The notes under the pieces: model-generated | Told to the model about the DNA's origin: nothing | The model's input: only the letters and a program-made list of their open reading frames with translations | The model's database searches: none | Shown: one piece after another, positions 15,338 to 21,238 of the stretch | Numbering within the stretch: the stretch's first letter is position 1 | How the letters are laid out: each line of letters opens with the position of its first letter | Made by a program: the position numbers and the translations under genes | DNA from: Candidatus Moranbacteria bacterium UBA4824 | GTDB taxonomy: Bacteria > Patescibacteriota > Minisyncoccia > Moranbacterales > UBA2206 | Direction: 5' to 3' | DNA: 33,391 bases | NCBI GenBank assembly: GCA_002400405.1 | Contig: DHFM01000018.1 | Coordinates: 1-33,391 of the forward strand

Positions 15338-15354
15338 TTGACAGATTAAGGCTT

Positions 15355-15516
15355 TTAGCCTTTTTTATATCTGCATATTTTCCCCGCCACACAGTTATTG
15401 GCTTTTTCTTCTGGTGTTTCACCGGTGGCAGGACATTTATTTTTATTCATTTTTTGAATACATCTGGATCCGCCTTTCATACGATTACAAGACTTTTCTT
15501 TGTTTTCTAGAATCAT
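15355..15516 (-). CDS. Cysteine-rich 53-aa basic protein
   Basis: This short gene is supported by a near-perfect Shine-Dalgarno (GAGGAGGG, 5 nt before ATG). The product is basic, with five cysteines (C10, C19, C28, C42, C48) and a CPATGETPEEKANNC segment. There is no signal peptide. The Cys spacing suggests metal binding, but no known zinc-ribbon pattern fits exactly. It begins 40 bp after the frameshifted gene and probably shares its transcript, with the inverted repeat at 15304-15337 as its end. Function unknown. Confidence 0.65.
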   Translation of the reverse strand: MILENKEKSCNRMKGGSRCIQKMNKNKCPATGETPEEKANNCVAGKICRYKKG

Positions 15517-15556
15517 TTTTCCCTCCTCATTTTATTTTTTTTGTTTAGCCTACCTA

Positions 15557-15873
15557 TTAAAAATAAGGTGTGCCCTCTGAACAACCTGCCATATTAGCCA
15601 CGGTCATAACATTTTCCGAAGGAAAATTAGTTGTAAGATCACTGAAATTTTCCTCATTTATTATTTCAAGAAAACCTATCCTTTCCAAGGCGTAAAGAAC
15701 CACTTTTCTGATACTAACACCCTGGAGTTCATCATCTACAAAAAAAACATTTCCTCATTCCTCAGTTGAACCAATATTAATTTATACCTTCCAGGGAAAA
15801 CTACAGTTTCCTCATTCTGCGGTTCTTTTTCATCTTTTAATGTTTTTAATGCTTTTTTAATGAGTATAAGCAT
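15557..15873 (-). pseudogene. Frameshifted small gene (about 105 codons) behind leader copy 2
   Basis: ATG at 15873 follows a strong Shine-Dalgarno (GGGAGGG). Frame 0 stops at 15736 after 45 codons, directly after an eight-T run (15740-15747 on the complement). One more base, or a -1 shift on that run, opens a second frame (VDDELQGVSIRKVVLYALE...) to a TAA at 15557, giving about 105 aa. The joined product has one cysteine near its C-terminus and no recognised domain. The run reads T TTT TTG in frame, a shape used in programmed -1 frameshifting. A true mutation, an assembly error in a homopolymer, slippage or phase variation are all possible. Confidence 0.6.
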
Positions 15874-15909
15874 GTGCTCCCTCCCTATGCGGTTAATATT
15901 ATGATTTAT

Positions 15910-15964
15910 CTAGCAGTCAAACCAATGATTTCGAATTTTACAAAATTATTGATTTGACTGCTAG
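15910..15964. repeat. 17-bp inverted repeat before the frameshifted gene
   Basis: CTAGCAGTCAAACCAAT (15910-15926) is inverted at 15948-15964 with one difference (a G-U pair in RNA). It lies between leader copy 2 and the gene start, matching the position of the 19-bp repeat of copy 1 although the sequences differ. Confidence 0.7.
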
Positions 15965-15981
15965 TTGTGTTTTAAAGAACT

Positions 15982-16137
15982 AAAAAACCGGTCCTTTTTA
16001 CGAGATCGGTCTTGATTTATTTGAAATGATTTTTTTCTTTATGCTTTTTTCATTTCACGCAAACCAAGACCAGTCTCAAAGACCAGCAAAATAATCACAG
16101 ACAATATAAATGATATTTTAGTTTGCATGTTTTTCAT
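15982..16137 (-). promoter_or_regulatory. Leader copy 2: attenuator-like RNA with competing hairpins
   Basis: On minus, a 13-bp outer stem (16065-16077 with 16002-16014; one mismatch, one wobble) encloses a perfect 8-bp inner hairpin (16050-16057 with 16022-16029). CCGATC of its 3' strand also pairs in a terminator hairpin (15988-16009) followed by six T (15982-15987). The terminator has an A-C mismatch at the same position as copy 1. GTTCTTTAAAAC (15969-15980) follows. Inner-stem pairs differ from copy 1 by compensating changes, which supports the fold. Confidence 0.65.
16039..16137 (-). CDS. Leader ORF 2, hydrophobic 32-residue peptide
   Basis: ATG lies 9 nt after the -10 box. The peptide has a hydrophobic core rich in Ile, Leu and Val (ISFILSVIILLVF, about residues 8-20) and a charged end REMKKA. 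It could be a branched-chain-type attenuator leader, or a membrane peptide resembling type I toxins (short TM helix plus charged tail). Its C-terminal part is alignable in frame with leader ORF 1. Confidence 0.42.
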   Translation of the reverse strand: MKNMQTKISFILSVIILLVFETGLGLREMKKA

Positions 16138-16146
16138 AACAATATT

Positions 16147-16174
16147 ATCTTACCAAATGTAAAAAAAATGTCAA
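16147..16174 (-). promoter_or_regulatory. Promoter of leader copy 2
   Basis: On minus, TTGACA (16169-16174), a 16-bp spacer and TAAGAT (16147-16152), the same hexamers and spacing as copy 1. Confidence 0.8.
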
Positions 16175-16180
16175 TAGCTA

Positions 16181-16262
16181 TTTACGAAAGTACGAATCTG
16201 GCGAAATTACTAATCCATTTTCGTTTTTATTCGTATTTTCGCTCAATTAGTATTTTCGTAAA
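16181..16262. repeat. 34-bp imperfect inverted repeat directly after rpoD
   Basis: The arms 16181-16214 and 16229-16262 match at 27 of 34 positions. Each arm holds two copies of a CGAAANTACNAAT unit. It abuts the rpoD stop codon and could act as its transcription end, although no T run follows on minus. Confidence 0.7.
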
Positions 16263-17603
16263 TTAATAATCCCTCAGTTTCTTGATAGTTTTATGATCAC
16301 GAATTTTCTCTAAAGCTTTGGCTTCAATTTGCCGGATTCGTTCGCGAGTAACGCCAAACTCCTGCCCGACTTCTTCCAGGGTATGGGTTACACCATCTTC
16401 CAAACCAAAACGAATCTTGAGAATTTTTTGCTCTCTCGGAGTAAGATCCCTTAGGATTTCTACCACATGTTCTTTAAGCATTTTTCGACTAGCAATTTGA
16501 TTTGGCATCACCGTTTCAGTATCCTCAATGAAATCTCCAAGCACACTGTCATCATCAGAGTCACCTACTGAAGTTTCCAGGGAAACGGTTTCTTGAGAAA
16601 TTTTTTGAATGTGGCGAATTTTGTCCACCTCAATTCCCATCTCTACCGCAATTTCTTCCGGCAATGGTTCGCGTCCAAGGTCTTGCACTAATCTCCTCGT
16701 AATTTGAGTATATTTATTAATCGTTTCTACCATATGCACTGGAATTCTAATTGTTCTGGATTGATCAGCAAGCGCTCGAGTCACAGCTTGGCGAATCCAC
16801 CAAGTAGCATAAGTGGAAAACTTATAGCCTTTTCGATAGTCAAATTTTTCCACTGCGCGAAAAAGCCCAATGTTGCCTTCTTGAATCAAATCTAAAAGAG
16901 AAAGGTTGTGTGATCGGCCCACATATTTCTTGGCGATACTCACCACAAGACGAAGGTTGGCCTCGGTAAGTCTTTGTTTGGCCATCACATCTCCTTTTTC
17001 AATTCTTTTCGCCAAACTTACTTCTTCTTCCGTATTCAAAAGATCTACTCGACCGATTTCTCGCAGATACATTTGCACCAAATCCGAAGAGGCTTCTTCT
17101 GGGCCAACATCTAATGTTTCTTTTCTGGATTTCTTTTTTGTGCTTTTTTGTTTGTCAAAATCCTCAGAAACCTTATCTGTTTCCATGCGAATCATTTCAT
17201 CGGAATTTACCACTCGAATATTCTTGCTTTCTAATTTTTCATACAGTTCTTCCAATTTTTCGATATCTTTTTCCGCATCCGGAATAACATGCAAAATTTC
17301 ATCTTCTGTAATGAAACCCCTTTGCTTTCCGCGATAAACCAACTCATCAATATCCCCGCGTCTTTTTTGATTTTTCTCCTCCATTCTTTTGGAAATCTGC
17401 TTGATAATCTTTTTCTTGGCTGGCTTTTTTTTCTCAGCCCTCTTTTTAGGCGCTATTTTAGCTACTTTCTTAGCCTTCTTAAAAACAACCTTCTTTTTTC
17501 CAGAAAGATTTTTCTTTTTGCTTTTCTTCGGACTTACCTTAATTTTCTTCGAAACTTTTTTATTCTTCAAGATTTTTTTATTATTTTTTTTAACTTTGGC
17601 CAT
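16263..17603 (-). CDS. rpoD: Primary sigma factor RpoD (sigma-70)
   Basis: The 446-aa protein has a region 1.1-like segment (IDELVYRGKQRGFITEDEIL, about 85-104) and region 1.2 (SSDLVQMYLREIGRVDLL). The highly conserved region 2 runs through YKFSTYATWWIRQAVTRA, followed by region 3, and region 4.2 has the helix-turn-helix VTRERIRQIEAKALEK near the C-terminus. It directs RNA polymerase to the -35/-10 promoters seen throughout this window. The first 75 residues are an unusual tail dominated by Lys (about half), with no homologue in model sigma factors. It may bind nucleic acid or be disordered. Confidence 0.97.
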   Translation of the reverse strand: MAKVKKNNKKILKNKKVSKKIKVSPKKSKKKNLSGKKKVVFKKAKKVAKIAPKKRAEKKKPAKKKIIKQISKRMEEKNQKRRGDIDELVYRGKQRGFITEDEILHVIPDAEKDIEKLEELYEKLESKNIRVVNSDEMIRMETDKVSEDFDKQKSTKKKSRKETLDVGPEEASSDLVQMYLREIGRVDLLNTEEEVSLAKRIEKGDVMAKQRLTEANLRLVVSIAKKYVGRSHNLSLLDLIQEGNIGLFRAVEKFDYRKGYKFSTYATWWIRQAVTRALADQSRTIRIPVHMVETINKYTQITRRLVQDLGREPLPEEIAVEMGIEVDKIRHIQKISQETVSLETSVGDSDDDSVLGDFIEDTETVMPNQIASRKMLKEHVVEILRDLTPREQKILKIRFGLEDGVTHTLEEVGQEFGVTRERIRQIEAKALEKIRDHKTIKKLRDY

Positions 17604-17620
17604 AGATATTTATAGATAAG

Positions 17621-17766
17621 GACTTACGCATTTGATTGCGGAAAAGATATTAACGCAGTCGCTAGAGAAATATTTTACATAAATAATTCTTAGCTACTGG
17701 CGAATTGTTGCATTTTGTAATCGCTTTCGCGACGAGCATATCTTGACGTAAGCAAATGCGTAAGTC
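17621..17766. mobile_element. MITE-like element between rpoD and dnaG
   Basis: GACTTACGCATTTG (17621-17634) is perfectly inverted at 17753-17766, bounding 146 bp. The next 25 bp inward also pair partially (shared AAGATAT and GTCGC words). It contains no ORF. No clear target-site duplication was found. It occupies the region where the rpoD promoter is expected. Confidence 0.6.
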
Positions 17767-17790
17767 ATAAATAATATTAAAATTATAGTT

Positions 17791-19647
17791 TTATAACTCC
17801 ATTATTTTTGCCAGCTCTTTAGAAATTTTGTCAGACTGTTCAAGCAAAAACTTTTTTGCTTCTTCATCATTTCTTTCTTCTGCTAACCTCAAATCATTTC
17901 CTATCTTATTTAATTCTTCCTTCTTGCTTTCCCTTTCCATTTCCCGCTCACAAGTTTGGAATTCTTTCCATGGGTCTTCAATGATTATTTCTTCTTGATT
18001 GTTATTTAAATCAAGTTGATATTTTTTTTGAACAAATAATTTTCGCGCTTTTTCGCTTAGCTCTCGATCATCCACAATTTCATTCAAAAAAGTATCAAAA
18101 TTAAAATTAACTTTTTCTCCTTTTTCTAACATCGCTTCAAAAAGATTATCTCTCAAAGAAATTTTGCCATTTTTTGCTTCTTCTAGCGCTTTTTTCCAAA
18201 CAAAACTAGAAACCAACATTAGGCCAACTAATTCTTGTATAAGCATTTCTTTTTTTGTGATTGGCCCGATTTTTTTGCTCTCCTCTTTCGGGCCACTATC
18301 TTTATAGTTCTTATCTTTAAGACTAGCCTTTTTAAGCTCATCCGTCAATGCTGATTCTGAAACACCAAGCCCCTGCGCAACTTTTTTTATCCAGTGATTT
18401 TTTTCCACTTCATTTTCTAAATTTGAAATTATATCTAACAACTCCTCGGTTATTTTTTTCTTATCCTCTACTTTGTTTTTATCAAACTTCCCAAAAGTTT
18501 TTTGGAAAAAATATTCCATAACAGGCAAAGCTCCCGCTACATTTTCTGCTAATTTCTTCGGGTTTTCCTTGGCCATATCAGCCGCATCTTTTCCCTGTTC
18601 CAAACTAACAATATGTACTGAAATACTGTTAGCTAAACACATTTTTACGCTTTTTTTTGTCGCATTTTCGCCAGCACTATCCATATCAAAAAACATTCGA
18701 ATATTTTTAGTGTATCTTTTTATGATGGTAATTTGATCTTGGGTGAGCGCCGTACCCGAAACTGCTACGGTATTTTTTATACCTGCTTGATGCGAAGCAA
18801 TTACATCCATTTGACCTTCCACCAGAAGAACAAAATCCTGTTTTTTTATCTCCGACTTAGCTCGATCTAGACCGTAGAGAATTCGACTCTTGTGATACAT
18901 TTCAGTTTCCGGAGAATTAACATATTTCGCTTGCGATTCATCACTTCCGGGAGTCACTCGCGCTGTATAACCTAATACCTTCCCCGAATAATCGCTAATT
19001 GGAAAAATAATTCGATCCCGAAATCTATCATAAAATCGATTACCTCCCTCTCCTTGATAAGGAGAGGGGCTGGGGGTGAGGTCAGAGGGTTGCGAATTAT
19101 TTTTCTGCACTAGCAAACCCGTTTTTGCAATTTCTTCAATTCCATACCCTCTTTTTAACAAAAATGACAACATATTTTTCCATCCCGACGGCGCATAACC
19201 CAAACGAAATTCTTTGATAGTCTCATCATTTAGTCCTCTGTCTTTGAGATATTTCAATATTTTTTCCTTTCCATCCCCTTTCCAAAGCTGGACTTCATAA
19301 AATTTAGTAGCTAATTCCAAAATTTCCAATGTCCGATTTTTTTCCTCACTTTTTTGCGGATTATATGATTGCAATTTCACTCCCGCTTTTTCAGCCAGTG
19401 TTTTCAGCGCCTCTCGAAATTCCACTCCTTCCATTTCCATCACAAAAGCAAAGATATCGCCGGATTTTTGACAACCAAAACAATGCCAAAATTGCTTTTC
19501 TTCATTCACCATAAAAGATGGTGATTTCTCATTATGAAAAGGGCAAAGAGCTCGCCAATTCGCCCCTGCCTTATCTAATTTGATATATTCGCCCAAAACA
19601 TCCACTATATTGAGCTTTGATTTTATTTCTTCTATATCATTATTCAT
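17791..19647 (-). CDS. dnaG: DNA primase DnaG
   Basis: The 618-aa protein has the N-terminal zinc-binding domain (CPFH at 35-38, HCFGC at 55-59) and the RNA polymerase core with YDRFRDRIIFPI near 206-217. The TOPRIM domain begins at LLVEGQMDVIASHQAGI, and the C-terminal part is helical and poorly conserved. It synthesises RNA primers at the replication fork. Residues 188-202 (SDLTPSPSPYQGEGG) are an in-frame insertion encoded by a palindromic repeat, at a loop just before YDRFR where family members have a short turn. The start at 19647 follows an AGGG-like sequence at very short spacing. Confidence 0.96.
   Translation of the reverse strand: MNNDIEEIKSKLNIVDVLGEYIKLDKAGANWRALCPFHNEKSPSFMVNEEKQFWHCFGCQKSGDIFAFVMEMEGVEFREALKTLAEKAGVKLQSYNPQKSEEKNRTLEILELATKFYEVQLWKGDGKEKILKYLKDRGLNDETIKEFRLGYAPSGWKNMLSFLLKRGYGIEEIAKTGLLVQKNNSQPSDLTPSPSPYQGEGGNRFYDRFRDRIIFPISDYSGKVLGYTARVTPGSDESQAKYVNSPETEMYHKSRILYGLDRAKSEIKKQDFVLLVEGQMDVIASHQAGIKNTVAVSGTALTQDQITIIKRYTKNIRMFFDMDSAGENATKKSVKMCLANSISVHIVSLEQGKDAADMAKENPKKLAENVAGALPVMEYFFQKTFGKFDKNKVEDKKKITEELLDIISNLENEVEKNHWIKKVAQGLGVSESALTDELKKASLKDKNYKDSGPKEESKKIGPITKKEMLIQELVGLMLVSSFVWKKALEEAKNGKISLRDNLFEAMLEKGEKVNFNFDTFLNEIVDDRELSEKARKLFVQKKYQLDLNNNQEEIIIEDPWKEFQTCEREMERESKKEELNKIGNDLRLAEERNDEEAKKFLLEQSDKISKELAKIMEL
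19043..19086. repeat. Palindromic repeat inserted in the dnaG reading frame
   Basis: The core is a perfect 10-bp inverted repeat, CCCTCTCCTT (19046-19055) and AAGGAGAGGG (19059-19068), with a GAT loop, followed by GGCTGGGGGTGAGGTCAG. Its translation, DLTPSPSP..GEG, is a peptide familiar from repeats of this kind in many genomes. It keeps dnaG in frame. Confidence 0.85.
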
Positions 19648-19649
19648 TC

Positions 19650-19743
19650 ACCCTGTTAAATAAAACTTAGAAGTTAGAATATCTAACTAAATAAATTTCA
19701 TATTATTACGCTAAAAACCTGAAAAAATCATATTTAACAGGGT
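19650..19743. repeat. 13-bp inverted repeat upstream of dnaG
   Basis: ACCCTGTTAAATA (19650-19662) is perfectly inverted at 19731-19743. An inner GTTAGA/TCTAAC pair lies nearby. The pair brackets the 5' untranslated region of dnaG. It may be another hairpin or MITE-like element, or a regulatory structure. Apart from this, the 150-bp gap holds nothing I can name. Confidence 0.55.
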
Positions 19744-19797
19744 AAAGTCATAATACTATAATACAGAGAAATAGGCAAAAAATTGCAAAATCGGAAT

Positions 19798-21138
19798 TTA
19801 TACTTTTTTAGTTAAACTCTCCTTACTAACATTCTTTTCCACAAATTCTTTCTGTCTCTTTATTTTTTCGAAAAATCCCATAGCGTTAATCTCACTGGAA
19901 TTTATATCTGAAAGCCTTTCCAATTCTTTGTCCAGTTCGCACATTTCTGGATTAACTTCTAAGGCAGTTTCATTGATGCCTAGCAGTTTTATACCATCCA
20001 ATCTTCTAACTCTCGACAAAGCTACATAACCCATTCCATATTCAAATGATTTACTCAAATCCATTTCTACTGCGTCTAGTGTCATCCCCTGACTTTTATG
20101 CACTGTGATTGCCCACGCTAGTCGAAGTGGTACTTGCGTCACTGAAGCTAATATTACATCATCTTCTTCGATAGACCATTTTTCAGGAGTAGCAATAATT
20201 ATCTTGCCTGAAATTGTTCGCACAATTGGCAATCCACTTTCCTCAAAATCAGTGACAATTCCAAGTGTGCCATTAACAAAACCTCTTTCAAAATTATTCT
20301 TCACAAACATTACCACCGCACCTTTTTTGAGAATAAGTTTCTCAGGAGCAAGGCACCCTCGCTTAATCGTAGTCACTAAATTTTCTATGCCAGTAGAAGT
20401 CATTAAAAATTCTTGTGGTTCTTCTTTGATTTTTTGCAATTCAAAATCATTGATGGCATCTACATTAGCATTGTGAGTATATAATCTTGTGGGTGCAATG
20501 TTGTTTTTTATAGTTTTATTTTCTCTAGAGAGAATCATTCCCATCGTTTCCGAGTCGCAAGTCCTATTTCTGATATCATTTAGGATTTTTAACATTTGTC
20601 TATCTTCTTGTCGGTGCTGTTCTTCTAAATAACAAATTCTCAAATTCATTTCATCCCACGCTCTTGATTCAATTACAAATTTTGCTCTGCTTCCATATCT
20701 TGCCACGGGAGGCAATTGAAAAAAATCTCCGCAAAGAATTACTTGCAATCCTCCAAATGGAAAAAATGGTTCTTTGAATCTTTTACAGATACTATTCACA
20801 ATGTCCAACTGATGAGCGTGAAGCATAGACACTTCATCTATTATCAACACTTTGGTTTTTTTAATTCGACTTTTATAGAAAGGTCTTTTTTTGAGCTTGG
20901 AAAAATCCGCTTCCGTGAATATATCCTTGATGCCCATCCCCGACCAACTATGAATAGTTTGCCCATTCATATGTGTCGAAGCGATCCCAGTTGAAGCTGT
21001 GACGGCTACTCCTATTTTTTTACTTTTAAGATATTGGATATATTGGTTTAGCAAATATGTTTTTCCGCTCCCCGCAGGACCCGTCAAAAACACGCTATGT
21101 CCCAATTTCAAAATATCTAAAGCTGTTGCTTGTTTCAT
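19798..21138 (-). CDS. PIF1-like superfamily 1 DNA helicase
   Basis: The 446-aa protein has SF1B helicase motifs: Walker A GPAGSGKT (20-27), motif Ia TASTGIAS, Walker B VLIIDEVSML with D101/E102, motif III CGDFFQLPPV, LEEQHRQ, and motifs V/VI AITVHKSQGMTLD and YVALSRVRRLDGI. Such helicases unwind DNA 5' to 3' and act on structured DNA such as G-quadruplexes or stalled forks. The size and motif order fit bacterial PIF1 family members common in CPR genomes. It lies between dnaG and hsdR; there is no operon signal to either. Confidence 0.92.
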   Translation of the reverse strand: MKQATALDILKLGHSVFLTGPAGSGKTYLLNQYIQYLKSKKIGVAVTASTGIASTHMNGQTIHSWSGMGIKDIFTEADFSKLKKRPFYKSRIKKTKVLIIDEVSMLHAHQLDIVNSICKRFKEPFFPFGGLQVILCGDFFQLPPVARYGSRAKFVIESRAWDEMNLRICYLEEQHRQEDRQMLKILNDIRNRTCDSETMGMILSRENKTIKNNIAPTRLYTHNANVDAINDFELQKIKEEPQEFLMTSTGIENLVTTIKRGCLAPEKLILKKGAVVMFVKNNFERGFVNGTLGIVTDFEESGLPIVRTISGKIIIATPEKWSIEEDDVILASVTQVPLRLAWAITVHKSQGMTLDAVEMDLSKSFEYGMGYVALSRVRRLDGIKLLGINETALEVNPEMCELDKELERLSDINSSEINAMGFFEKIKRQKEFVEKNVSKESLTKKV

Positions 21139-21238
21139 TTATTTTTGCCTTATCTATGCTTCAATTTAATTTGTTACTTAACATGTTACTGAACAAAAGA
21201 TTTTAGATTAGGTCGATGATTTTCCGCAATTGAGTTTA

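Noticed and set aside
15084..16137. T-box riboswitch
   Set aside because: No specifier loop or conserved T-box antiterminator bulge could be found in either copy.
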